From assembly GCF_019285595.1 (NCBI RefSeq), contig NZ_CP079094.1:1433001-1497000 (forward strand): a DNA stretch of 64,000 nucleotides, read 5' to 3'. The stretch is from Rickettsiella endosymbiont of Dermanyssus gallinae (GTDB lineage: Bacteria > Pseudomonadota > Gammaproteobacteria > Diplorickettsiales > Diplorickettsiaceae). Below the pieces are notes generated by a model that worked only from the letters and a program-made list of their open reading frames with translations, had not been told where the DNA came from and ran no database searches. Every line of letters begins with the position of its first letter. Positions within the stretch are counted from its first letter, which is position 1. Below, piece after piece: positions 1-7,658 of this stretch. A program made the translations under genes and the position numbers.

Positions 1-827
1 TGACTTGCAACGTAGAAGAAGTTGATGAAAAACAAACCCGCTTAGGTGCTCATTGCGATGCAAAAGGACGCATTCAGGCGACCTTTCGTTTATTTTTTTA
101 TCAAGATGCCTATTATTTCCTATTACCGCGCACTATGCTCTCGCATCTATTACAGTGCTTACAAAAATACGCTGTGTTTTCAGCGGTTAATTTGACCGAC
201 GTCACTCAAAACTGGAAAATAACAGGCTATATCGGCGATTCAAGCGCCGATATACTCAGACAGCACACTTTATTTGCCGAACAACCCAATGGGCTGAGCT
301 CTTCCGCTTCCCTCCTCAGTTTATCTATACCTGGTCCTACGCCACGTTTTATCTTATTAACACCGGATGAAAAATCGGCTTTTTTCATCAACGCGCTAGA
401 AGAATTGCCTCTGAATGATTGGTATTTACTGGATATCATGACTGGAATTCCAAGCATTTATCCGGAAACGATGGCACAATTTACGCCACATCAGCTAAAT
501 TACCCAGCTATCGGTGGCGTTAGCTTTAATAAGGGTTGTTATATTGGGCAAGAGATTATTGCTAGAACCCACTATTTAGGACAGTCAAAAACCCGTCTTT
601 ATAGGGTTACTTTTCAAGCCGATCATCAATTTCCTCCAGGTACAGCCATACAAAATGAACAAGATGTTCGTCAGGGTACTGTAATAATGAGTGCTAATGA
701 AGAAAAGGGCTGTTATCAAGCCTTGGTTTGTTTGCAAAGCCAAGCCATTTCACATACTATCCACGTAGAAAGCCCTCAAGGCCCGGCCTTACGGCTTTTA
801 GAATTGCCGACTATTCTGCAGGAATAA
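1..827 (+). CDS. ygfZ: YgfZ/GcvT-family folate-binding protein, 5' end outside the window
   Basis: The reading frame is open from base 3, so the N-terminus lies outside the window; the first in-frame ATG inside (135) is probably internal. The residues before it (TCNVEEV, then LGAHCDAKGR) fit the N-terminal tetrahydrofolate-binding fold of YgfZ. The family signature KGCYIGQE is present around base 531-554, with its conserved cysteine. YgfZ proteins act in the cytoplasm and support assembly or repair of certain iron-sulfur enzymes such as MiaB in a folate-dependent way. The C-terminal half is the usual small beta-barrel. The gene ends five bases before the next one and may be co-transcribed with it. 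Family assignment is firm; the exact start cannot be seen. Confidence 0.9.
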   Translation, partial: TCNVEEVDEKQTRLGAHCDAKGRIQATFRLFFYQDAYYFLLPRTMLSHLLQCLQKYAVFSAVNLTDVTQNWKITGYIGDSSADILRQHTLFAEQPNGLSSSASLLSLSIPGPTPRFILLTPDEKSAFFINALEELPLNDWYLLDIMTGIPSIYPETMAQFTPHQLNYPAIGGVSFNKGCYIGQEIIARTHYLGQSKTRLYRVTFQADHQFPPGTAIQNEQDVRQGTVIMSANEEKGCYQALVCLQSQAISHTIHVESPQGPALRLLELPTILQE

Positions 828-832
828 TAAAA

Positions 833-1264
833 ATGATGAGCTATTCAATGATAAAAAAAATAAGCTTCAATTTACTGCTTGTACTAGGACTTAGTAGCCC
901 AGCATGGGCCGCTGACTCTACTAGCACCAATGCTTCCCCTCAAACGACCAATACACAAAATAACGCTATTGAATTTGCGCGCCAAGCGGGCAGTATTGCC
1001 GGTGTTACTCAAGCGTGTGGTCAAAACGTTTCAGAGTTTAACCAAAGAATCGTCGAGGCAATCAATCAACTCACCACTAATCCTGCTGATAAAGCCGGTG
1101 CTATGCTTGTTTATCAACAAATAGCGCGCGAGGCACAAGCGAACGAACAAAAAACGCAAACTATTCCTTGCACTAAGGCGTTAGAAGACTATGCTAATTT
1201 GCCTATCATGCAAGCGGATTATAAAGAAAAGGTTATTGCACAATTAAACGCTGCTAAGCCTTAA
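833..1264 (+). CDS. small secreted protein of unknown function
   Basis: I do not recognise a family. The protein is about 143 residues. It begins with a short basic stretch, a hydrophobic core and a likely signal peptidase I site (SPAWA followed by AD), so it should be exported to the periplasm or beyond. The mature part is rich in Gln, Asn and Ala, probably helical, and holds two cysteines (ACGQN and IPCTK) that could form a disulfide bond. I chose ATG 833 because an AGGA sits nine bases upstream at 820-823; a second ATG follows at once and a third is at 848. The longer frame from 728 overlaps ygfZ and is unlikely. Confidence 0.65.
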   Translation: MMSYSMIKKISFNLLLVLGLSSPAWAADSTSTNASPQTTNTQNNAIEFARQAGSIAGVTQACGQNVSEFNQRIVEAINQLTTNPADKAGAMLVYQQIAREAQANEQKTQTIPCTKALEDYANLPIMQADYKEKVIAQLNAAKP

Positions 1265-1270
1265 CATCAT

Positions 1271-2554
1271 CTAAACTGTTTTTTGCCGCGTATTCGATTC
1301 GCGAATAAAAAATAATAAAATGATAGATGACAAAATATAAATTGGTAATAACAACAGTGCGCGCCTATATTCGCCTGCTGAAAAATAATGGATATGGCCT
1401 ATTATTTTTCCACTCCAACCACTATCCAGCAACTTTCCAATCAACGGTTCTGTCACCGCACTAAAAACGATATCTCCCGTATTAATTAACGCAATGATCG
1501 TCGCTGCAACCGTGATTTTATTAAGCTCTCTGCCCAGCGCAAAACCCAACATAAAAGCACCGGTACTAAAACCAAATAGAAACAATAAACTACCTAATAA
1601 CCAAAGTGGTAAATGTGCGGCATAAATAACCCATGTAATCGTTACTAAGGCAACGCAGCCACTTCCTAGCATCACATTTCGCCGTTGACCTAAACGATCC
1701 GATAGTAATCCTAATAAGGGACTGCCTAAAGCTAAACCAAAAAAAATAAATGATACAAAAAAAGCCGCATGAGTATGTGTTAATTGATAGCGTTCTTTTA
1801 GAAAAGGAATACACCAAAGACCCGCAAAAGCATCAATCGGTGAAAAAGCTAAGCCGCTATAGAGTGTGATTAACCAATTTTGTTTATTTCTTAAAACTGC
1901 CCACACATCACGCAAAGAAAATGGAGGAGCGGCTGCATTAACTTCGGTTGATTGGTTTTGTGTTTGAGGTTTATCGCGAACTATTACATAAAATAAAACA
2001 GCTAAAATAACACCTAAAATGGCACATAACGCTAAGCTACTTCGCCAACCTATCCCATTAACCATTAAAGACAGTGGCACTTGCCCAGCAACCGCACCTA
2101 GCATCGCTGCCGATGCCAATAACCCGCCTACGAAAGCAAACTGGCTGGGCTTAAACCATAAGCTGGTCATTTTCATATAGCTAACTGTTGCAAAAGCAGC
2201 ACCTACACCCATTAAAGTACGTGCCAATGTAGCAAACACCAAACTATCGGCCTTAGAAAAGCTATAAGCACCTAAAGCACAAAGCAATAACGCCACGGTC
2301 GTTAATATACGTGGGCTATATCTATCTAATAACATGCCCACAAAAAGCTGTGCGACCAAAAAAGAATAGAAAAAACTAGCCGCCAAATTTCCTAAACCAA
2401 CACCTTCAATGTGAAATTCATGCATCAGTTCATCGGTCATAATGCTAGGCGAAACTTGAAGAATATATTTATAAAATAAAAATGAGGATGCTAATGCGAT
2501 AACCAGCCACGGATAAAAACGATGGGTAGTGAAATGCTTATTTGAAACAGACAT
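1271..2554 (-). CDS. MFS transporter (12 TM)
   Basis: A 427-residue major facilitator superfamily carrier of the inner membrane with about twelve hydrophobic segments. The loop after TM2 carries the family motif as LLDRYSPR, and the N-terminus contains FYKYILQVSPSIMTDEL, a pattern shared with the two tandem MFS genes at 48.4-51.0 kb, so the three are paralogs. Similar carriers are numerous in Legionella and Coxiella relatives, where substrates are mostly unknown, so no substrate is claimed. It is convergent with the small secreted protein gene, whose stop is seven bases away. A poorly charged C-terminal tail closes the protein. Confidence 0.85.
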   Translation of the reverse strand: MSVSNKHFTTHRFYPWLVIALASSFLFYKYILQVSPSIMTDELMHEFHIEGVGLGNLAASFFYSFLVAQLFVGMLLDRYSPRILTTVALLLCALGAYSFSKADSLVFATLARTLMGVGAAFATVSYMKMTSLWFKPSQFAFVGGLLASAAMLGAVAGQVPLSLMVNGIGWRSSLALCAILGVILAVLFYVIVRDKPQTQNQSTEVNAAAPPFSLRDVWAVLRNKQNWLITLYSGLAFSPIDAFAGLWCIPFLKERYQLTHTHAAFFVSFIFFGLALGSPLLGLLSDRLGQRRNVMLGSGCVALVTITWVIYAAHLPLWLLGSLLFLFGFSTGAFMLGFALGRELNKITVAATIIALINTGDIVFSAVTEPLIGKLLDSGWSGKIIGHIHYFSAGEYRRALLLLPIYILSSIILLFFIRESNTRQKTV

Positions 2555-2730
2555 ACAAAAACTAAACCTTAAAAAGCAAATTAAATTTAAACGGGTAAGT
2601 TATCCGGCCAGGAGGACAATTTTTCGCCATTATGACATTACTTTATCCATTTCGCACGACTGAGAGTCATGCAATATAGACTACCTATTAAAGTTTAATA
2701 GCGTAGGCGTGAAAGAATCATCTTTAAAAA

Positions 2731-2759
2731 TTCGCATCTTGATAGGCGAACGGTATAAT
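2731..2759 (+). promoter_or_regulatory. promoter of tRNA-Arg with inverted repeat in the -35/spacer
   Basis: TTCGCA (2731-2736), a 17-bp spacer and TATAAT (2754-2759) lie about 22 bases before the tRNA. The -35 and spacer contain the inverted repeat TTCGC (2731-2735) and GCGAA (2746-2750). The 17-mer AAAAATTCGCATCTTGA recurs upstream of ftsH, and the same layout recurs before elbB and the PPTase gene. Confidence 0.7.
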
Positions 2760-2780
2760 ACCGCCCTTTTAGGCTTATAA

Positions 2781-2857
2781 GCCCCGGTGGCACAGATGGA
2801 TAGCGCGGTCCCCTCCTAAGGGACAGGTCGCCGGTTCGAATCCGGCCTGGGGCGCCA
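2781..2857 (+). tRNA. tRNA-Arg(CCT)
   Basis: A complete cloverleaf of 77 bases with encoded CCA. The acceptor pairs GCCCCGG with CTGGGGC. The anticodon stem GTCCC/GGGAC holds the loop CTCCTAA, giving anticodon CCT, which reads the rare arginine codon AGG. The T-arm contains GGTTCGAATCC. A strong promoter lies directly upstream. Confidence 0.95.
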
Positions 2858-2880
2858 TAGAAAGGTTTAATGGTAAGTTC

Positions 2881-2894
2881 CCGGTTCGAATCCG
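2881..2894 (+). repeat. tRNA T-arm remnant downstream of tRNA-Arg
   Basis: The 14 bases CCGGTTCGAATCCG repeat exactly the T-arm of the preceding tRNA (2831-2844), but no complete cloverleaf surrounds them. This is what remains of a second tRNA, or one side of an integration or duplication event at the tRNA 3' end. It lies just 19 bases before the pdxY start. Confidence 0.6.
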
Positions 2895-2912
2895 CTGGAA
2901 TATCAGAGATTA

Positions 2913-3779
2913 ATGATGAATATTTTATCGATACAGTCACATGTCAGTTATGGTTATGTCGGCAATAAAGCAGCGACTTTCCCATTACAATCACTTGGCT
3001 TTGATGTCTGGCCTATTAATACTGTTCAATTTTCTAATCACACCGGCTACGGGGCCTGGCAAGGCGATATATTTTCGCCTGAACATATTCGCTCCCTCGT
3101 CAAAGGCTTAGAATCTTTAGGGCTTGCAGGGCAATGCGATGCGGTGTTGTCTGGCTATATAGGTGATAAAGCTATCGGTGAAGTCATCATTGAAACAGTG
3201 CAACGTTTTAAAAAGGCTAATCCCAAATTACTTTATCTTTGTGATCCCGTCATGGGCGATCCCGGTGGAAAAGGTTGTTTTGTAAAAGAAGACATTCCGC
3301 CTTTTTTTCGTGAAAAATGTTTAGATGTTGCCGACATTATCACACCCAATCATTTCGAAGCAGAAATTCTATGCCAGAAAGAAATCAGCACCCTTGAGCA
3401 ATTGCAGCAAGCCTGTTCTTTTTTTCATAGTAAAGGCGTTAAGATCGTTGTTATCACTCGGTTACAACTAAAAAAACAGCCCGACTTAGAAAAATATTCT
3501 GATTTTCTTTCCGTTAAAAATGCTCAGCAATGCTTGGCCATCGCCCCTGCGTTAAAATTAAGTCATCCGATTAATGGATCCGGCGATCTTTTCTCCGCAC
3601 TCTATTTAGGTCATTTTTTATTAACTAAAGATCCCTTGCTCGCATTCGAACGCGCCTTGAATACCACACATAAAATAATTGCCGACACGGCAAACGCAAA
3701 GCAACGCGAATTAAAAATTATTAATAACTATTGCGATCCATCCCCTAACGCGATTACACTAGAGCCACTCAAACAATAA
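2913..3779 (+). CDS. pdxY: pyridoxal kinase PdxY
   Basis: The 288-residue protein matches the length and opening of PdxY, with ILSIQSHVSYGYVGN at the N-terminus, the substrate loop NTVQFSNHTGYG around residue 40, the CDPVMGDPGG segment near residue 110, and GSGDLFSA with the catalytic aspartate near the C-terminus. It phosphorylates pyridoxal with ATP in the cytoplasm, a salvage route to pyridoxal phosphate. Two ATG codons lie in a row at 2913 and 2916; either may be the start. The gene begins just after the tRNA-Arg and its T-arm remnant and may be read from the tRNA promoter. No other vitamin B6 gene is nearby. Confidence 0.93.
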   Translation: MMNILSIQSHVSYGYVGNKAATFPLQSLGFDVWPINTVQFSNHTGYGAWQGDIFSPEHIRSLVKGLESLGLAGQCDAVLSGYIGDKAIGEVIIETVQRFKKANPKLLYLCDPVMGDPGGKGCFVKEDIPPFFREKCLDVADIITPNHFEAEILCQKEISTLEQLQQACSFFHSKGVKIVVITRLQLKKQPDLEKYSDFLSVKNAQQCLAIAPALKLSHPINGSGDLFSALYLGHFLLTKDPLLAFERALNTTHKIIADTANAKQRELKIINNYCDPSPNAITLEPLKQ

Positions 3780-3790
3780 GGAAGTTTTAA

Positions 3791-3862
3791 ATGAAGCCTC
3801 ACCGCTTGTACTTATGGACGACCTATCTGATTTTTTCCCGTTATATTAAAAAGCCATGTTAG
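3791..3862 (+). CDS. 23-codon leader ORF, possible msbA 5' remnant
   Basis: A short frame with a very good ribosome binding site (AGGAAG, six bases before ATG 3791) whose stop codon (3860-3862) overlaps the lpxK start (3856). This arrangement suggests translational coupling, because lpxK has no clear binding site of its own. The peptide ends with YLIFSRYIKKP, which resembles the first helix region of the lipid A flippase MsbA, usually encoded just before lpxK. My reading is that msbA was deleted, leaving its start and about twenty codons. The resemblance is by eye and short. It could equally be a simple leader peptide. Confidence 0.4.
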   Translation: MKPHRLYLWTTYLIFSRYIKKPC

Positions 3863-4851
3863 CATTATGGGATAAAAAGTATATTGCCTATTTATTATGG
3901 CCTTTCTCTCTACTGTACCGTGTATTCGTTTTTTTTCGCCATAAACTCTATCAACTTCACATAAAAAAAGTAAACAAGTTCCCAGTTCCCATTATAGTCA
4001 TTGGTAATATCACCGTGGGCGGTACAGGAAAAACACCGCTCGTTATTGAAGTCGTTCAATTTTTACAAAAAAAAGGCTGGCGTCCGGGGGTTATTAGTCG
4101 CGGTTATGGTGGAAAAGCAAAACATTATCCCTGCCAAGTACATGCGCAGAGTAATCCACGCGAAGTAGGTGATGAACCTTTGCTTATCGTGCGGAATACC
4201 GGTTGCCCTACTATCATTGATCCCGATCGTAGTCGAGGCGTAAATACCTTACTCGGAAAAAAGAATTGTAATATTGTTGTGAGTGATGATGGACTACAAC
4301 ATTTAGCCTTAGGCCGGAATATTGAGATTGCAGTGGTTGATGGGCAACGCCGTTTTGGTAATGGCTTTTGTCTACCTGCCGGGCCGTTACGTGAACCTAT
4401 TTCGCGATTAAAAACGGTAGATTTCATTGTAACAAAAGGCAAAGGAACAGCAGGCCCTAATGAGTTCAGCATGTCACTAGTGCCTGAATATTTTTACCAG
4501 CTTATCCATCCTGAAGTAAAACAGAACCCTGATTATTTTTATGGAAAAAAACTACATGCAGTTGCCGGCATAGGCAACCCTGAACAATTTTTTAATAGCC
4601 TACGCGCATTAGGTTTAACGATTATTGAACACCCTTTTCCTGATCATCACTTTTTCAAACCGCGCGATCTTAATTATGGCAAAGACGCCATCATCTTAAT
4701 GACAGAAAAAGATGCGGTTAAGTGTGCGGGATTAGTGGATGCTCGACTCTGGTGCCTAAAAGCAAAGGCCTCACTAGACGAAGCCTTTTTTAATAGCTTG
4801 CTGAATCGTATTACTCAGATAAATAATAATCCAAAATCTTCTTCACGCTAG
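3856..4851 (+). CDS. lpxK: tetraacyldisaccharide 4'-kinase LpxK
   Basis: LpxK phosphorylates the 4' position of the lipid A disaccharide, the sixth step of lipid A synthesis, at the inner face of the inner membrane. The 331-residue protein opens with a hydrophobic segment (WPFSLLYRVFVFF) and has the family P-loop ITVGGTGKTP near residue 58, followed by GVISRGYGG, the DEP motif (VGDEPLL) and DDGLQHL. Length is normal. The start overlaps the upstream 23-codon frame. The 3' end overlaps by 41 bases with the convergent sugar decarboxylase gene. Its place beside arn genes fits a lipid A neighbourhood. Confidence 0.95.
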   Translation: MLALWDKKYIAYLLWPFSLLYRVFVFFRHKLYQLHIKKVNKFPVPIIVIGNITVGGTGKTPLVIEVVQFLQKKGWRPGVISRGYGGKAKHYPCQVHAQSNPREVGDEPLLIVRNTGCPTIIDPDRSRGVNTLLGKKNCNIVVSDDGLQHLALGRNIEIAVVDGQRRFGNGFCLPAGPLREPISRLKTVDFIVTKGKGTAGPNEFSMSLVPEYFYQLIHPEVKQNPDYFYGKKLHAVAGIGNPEQFFNSLRALGLTIIEHPFPDHHFFKPRDLNYGKDAIILMTEKDAVKCAGLVDARLWCLKAKASLDEAFFNSLLNRITQINNNPKSSSR

Positions 4852-5833
4852 TCTTAATATCGGTTTTTGGTTGCCACCCCAAATAATTTTGCGCATTTTT
4901 AATCGATGGCACCCGACGGTCTACATCTTGATAACCTTTTCCATAATAATTATCGGCCGCTACCGTTTGTAATTGCGTGTTCTTGGCTGCATCGGCATAT
5001 TTTGGATAGCTTTTGACTTGTTCAATTAATAATTCGGCTAATTCTCGAATCGAAATATCATTCTTTGGATTACCAATATTAAAGATACGTTGTGAAGCGG
5101 CCTCATTTTCATTCGCAATAATCTTGATTAACGCTTCAATACCATCTTCTATGTCGATAAAAGTACGCCGTTGTTGTCCCCCATTCACTAGTTGAATCGC
5201 TTCACCACGTAAAATATTACCCATAAACTGACTCACAACACGTGAACTACCTGGCTTTGGGTTATGTGGATCATCCAATTTTGCCCCCATCCAATTAAAC
5301 GGTCGGAATAAGGTATAAGATAATTTATCCTGCAAGCCATAAGCATGAATTACTCTATCCAACATTTGCTTACTACACGAGTAAATCCAGCGTGGTTTGT
5401 TGATAGGGCCTAATACAAAATTACTCGTTTGTTCATCAAACTCTTCATCCGTACACATGCCATACACTTCGGAAGTAGAAGGAAAAACAACACGTTTTTT
5501 ATGTTTGACGCAAAGCCGAATGATGCGCAAATTAGCTTCAAAATCCAACTCAAAAACAGCTAAGGGATTGTTAACATAGGTCGCTGGCGTTGCGATCGCC
5601 ACCAGTGGTAAAACAACATCACACGCCTGAACCTGTTGTTCTATCCAGGCAGTTTCTTGATTGATATCACCACGCTTAAACTGCAGACGTGGATTATCCA
5701 AAAAATCAGTGATTTTATTGTCGCCGAGGTCTAAACCAATAAAGTGCCAATCATTTTTAGTCGCCAATGCCTGCTCAAGCAAGCTACTGCCAATAAAACC
5801 ATTGATACCGAGAATTAATACTTTTAAACTCAT
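4811..5833 (-). CDS. arnA: UDP-glucuronate decarboxylase (stand-alone ArnA C-terminal domain)
   Basis: The protein matches the NAD-dependent dehydrogenase/decarboxylase half of E. coli ArnA, which turns UDP-glucuronate into UDP-4-keto-pentose. It has the nucleotide motif GINGFIGSSL at the N-terminus, STSEVYG with the catalytic Glu, YSCSK as the YxxxK pair, and QQRRTFIDIEDG with the conserved arginine. At 340 residues it lacks the N-terminal formyltransferase domain of the bifunctional enzyme, so formylation would have to come from a separate gene not seen here. Its 3' end runs 41 bases into lpxK on the other strand. The arnD, arnC and arnT genes lie upstream on the same strand, separated by one opposite gene. 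Confidence 0.85.
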   Translation of the reverse strand: MSLKVLILGINGFIGSSLLEQALATKNDWHFIGLDLGDNKITDFLDNPRLQFKRGDINQETAWIEQQVQACDVVLPLVAIATPATYVNNPLAVFELDFEANLRIIRLCVKHKKRVVFPSTSEVYGMCTDEEFDEQTSNFVLGPINKPRWIYSCSKQMLDRVIHAYGLQDKLSYTLFRPFNWMGAKLDDPHNPKPGSSRVVSQFMGNILRGEAIQLVNGGQQRRTFIDIEDGIEALIKIIANENEAASQRIFNIGNPKNDISIRELAELLIEQVKSYPKYADAAKNTQLQTVAADNYYGKGYQDVDRRVPSIKNAQNYLGWQPKTDIKTSVKKILDYYLSE

Positions 5834-5887
5834 ATTTTACTACTTTAATGATAAGCCCCATCTAATGGGGCCTACTCTACTTAATTT

Positions 5888-6604
5888 ATGCATAACACTC
5901 AACTGCTTGATTGGGATAGCCATATCCTGGGTTTATCGGTTGCAAAAATCCTAACAACACCCCTAACCACACAAGAACTTGAAACGTTGTTACAAACGCT
6001 TAAAGCCCAGGGTGTAAAACTGGTTTATTGGCTAATCGACAGTACCGATGCGCTATCTCAACAAGCCGCCCAAGACTGCGCAGGCTTTTTAGCGGATGAA
6101 AAACTCAGCTATTGCTTAGATTTGATGACTCTAGCTCCTTTACCACCCGATAAAGGTGTGGAGGTTTATTCTGAATATACGGCAAATGCAGAATTGGAAG
6201 CCATTGCTATAGAAATCAGTCAATTTTCTCGCTTTGCTCATGACCCTAAGTTAAGTGCCGAACAAGTTAGCAAGCTCTATAAAGCGTGGATAAACAATGC
6301 CTGCCGAAAAATCGTTGCTAAAGCGGTATTAGTCATCAAAGAACAATCCTCCATTGCCGGCATGGTGGTTATTGATGAAAAACAAGCGCGTGGTGACTTA
6401 AGTTTAGTCGGTGTTACACCGGCTTATCAGGGGCAAGGCTTAGGGAAACGTTTAGTACATGCCGCACAACATTGGTGCCTTGAGCACGGTTATTTCATTA
6501 GCCAAGTGGTAACACAAAAAACAAACCCTAAGGCATGTCGTTTATATGAAAGTTGTGGTTACCAATTAGAAAAAATGGAATATTTCTATCATTTTTGGCT
6601 ATAA
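5888..6604 (+). CDS. GNAT acetyltransferase, WecD-like
   Basis: A 238-residue protein whose opening LLDWDSHILGL resembles the start of WecD, the dTDP-4-amino-4,6-dideoxygalactose N-acetyltransferase. The C-terminal half carries the GNAT acetyl-CoA site VTPAYQGQGLGKRLV near residue 180, followed by NPKACRLYESCGY typical of the fold. It likely acetylates an amino sugar in the cytoplasm. It sits on the opposite strand inside the arn cluster, convergent with arnD (16-base overlap) and divergent from the decarboxylase gene, which suggests a sugar-nucleotide substrate. The substrate is inference; a different small-molecule acetyltransferase is possible. Confidence 0.7.
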   Translation: MHNTQLLDWDSHILGLSVAKILTTPLTTQELETLLQTLKAQGVKLVYWLIDSTDALSQQAAQDCAGFLADEKLSYCLDLMTLAPLPPDKGVEVYSEYTANAELEAIAIEISQFSRFAHDPKLSAEQVSKLYKAWINNACRKIVAKAVLVIKEQSSIAGMVVIDEKQARGDLSLVGVTPAYQGQGLGKRLVHAAQHWCLEHGYFISQVVTQKTNPKACRLYESCGYQLEKMEYFYHFWL

Positions 6605-7578
6605 GCGTCTGGAGTGACACCCTTTTCATTTTCTAAAACAGCTAATGTGCCTGAACGGCCATCCACGGTTCCTTGTATTAACTCACAAACAGGAATCCTG
6701 TCCCGATGTTCCAAACAACATTGCGCAACAGTTTGTAATGTTTGAAACTCTACACCCTGTTGCTGCGCTTTCTTTAGAAATGTTTCAAAAAAACTCAGAT
6801 AAGCCATGCCCTCTATTTCGGCATGAATAGTGAAGACATTAACCACATCATCCCGCAATAAACTAAGATAATAATCATCCAGCGAAGCTAACGGAAATTC
6901 TGCACGACCGAGTAACTCATCTAAGGTCGGTAAATTGCTTGGAATCTGTAATGTTTTAAACTGTGTTGCGCCGACTTTTGGAAAACAAGGATAAATACCA
7001 CGTGCATCACTGGCGTAGTATAAATTCGCCGCATCATACGCCGCTAAACTATCAGCATTTGCCTGCCAACCCGCCGCACCTGCCGTTAAAGGCGCATGCA
7101 AAAATATTCGCTGAAATTCATCACAGGCTTTTCTGAATTCTTTAAAGACTTCTGAGCTAGACCAACGATGCAAATTATCCTGCCAACGAATATGGTCATA
7201 GCAATGAATACCGACTTCATGTCCTGCTTTTTCAGTCTGACGCATAATATCTTCACAACGTCGACCGATATGCGGTCCTGGCCATAGCACGCCATTCAGT
7301 AGTGTGCGAAACCCATAAACACCTACCACATTACTACGTGAAACTTTTTTAAGAAATCCAGGACGAAAAATCCGTTTAATGGCTCGCCCGGTATTATCGG
7401 GCCCCAAAGAAAATAAAAAAGTAGCGGGAATATCTAACTGTTTAAATAATTGGATGAGGTTAGGAACGCCAATTCGGGTGCCTCGTTCGGTATCCACATC
7501 AATCTTAATAGCAATTATACGCTTCGCACTAGAATTTTCGGCGGCGTTCCCGCTCAATTCGCCATCCTCATGTATCAT
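6589..7578 (-). CDS. arnD: ArnD-type polysaccharide deacetylase with repeat-derived N-terminal extension
   Basis: ArnD removes the formyl group from undecaprenyl-phosphate-linked 4-formamido-arabinose. The 329-residue protein shows the family pattern: IDVDTERGTRIGVPNL with the metal-binding Asp near residue 27, SLGPDNTGR, HEVGIHCYDHIRWQ with the metal His pair, AAGWQA, and the late TIHAEIEGMAY. The E. coli protein starts about 20 residues later. The extra N-terminus (GELSGNAAENSSA) is read from a short palindromic repeat at 7532-7571. A GGAG lies about nine bases before the ATG at 7578, so this start looks real. It is followed convergently by the WecD-like gene. Confidence 0.88.
   Translation of the reverse strand: MIHEDGELSGNAAENSSAKRIIAIKIDVDTERGTRIGVPNLIQLFKQLDIPATFLFSLGPDNTGRAIKRIFRPGFLKKVSRSNVVGVYGFRTLLNGVLWPGPHIGRRCEDIMRQTEKAGHEVGIHCYDHIRWQDNLHRWSSSEVFKEFRKACDEFQRIFLHAPLTAGAAGWQANADSLAAYDAANLYYASDARGIYPCFPKVGATQFKTLQIPSNLPTLDELLGRAEFPLASLDDYYLSLLRDDVVNVFTIHAEIEGMAYLSFFETFLKKAQQQGVEFQTLQTVAQCCLEHRDRIPVCELIQGTVDGRSGTLAVLENEKGVTPDAYSQK
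7532..7571. repeat. short palindromic repeat, copy A (inside arnD start)
   Basis: The stretch starting GAATTTTCGGCGGCGTT matches GAATTTTCGGCAGCGTT at 60162, then diverges but keeps the AATTC-CAT pattern. It is in coding sequence for residues 3-16 of the ArnD protein. See copies B (7598-7643) and C (60162-60201). Confidence 0.6.
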
Positions 7579-7597
7579 ATATACACTCCGGTTGCTT

Positions 7598-7643
7598 CAT
7601 TTTCGCGGCGCCTTGCCGAAAATCCCATTGCTGTACGTATATT
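7598..7643. repeat. short palindromic repeat, copy B
   Basis: ATTTTCG (7599) and GCCGAAAAT (7615-7623) form a hairpin arm pair with a one-base interruption, followed by CCCATTGCTGTA. The tail matches CCATTGCTATGA of copy C. It fills the gap between the arnC end and the arnD start. Confidence 0.6.
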
Positions 7644-7658
7644 TTAGTATGTGACATT

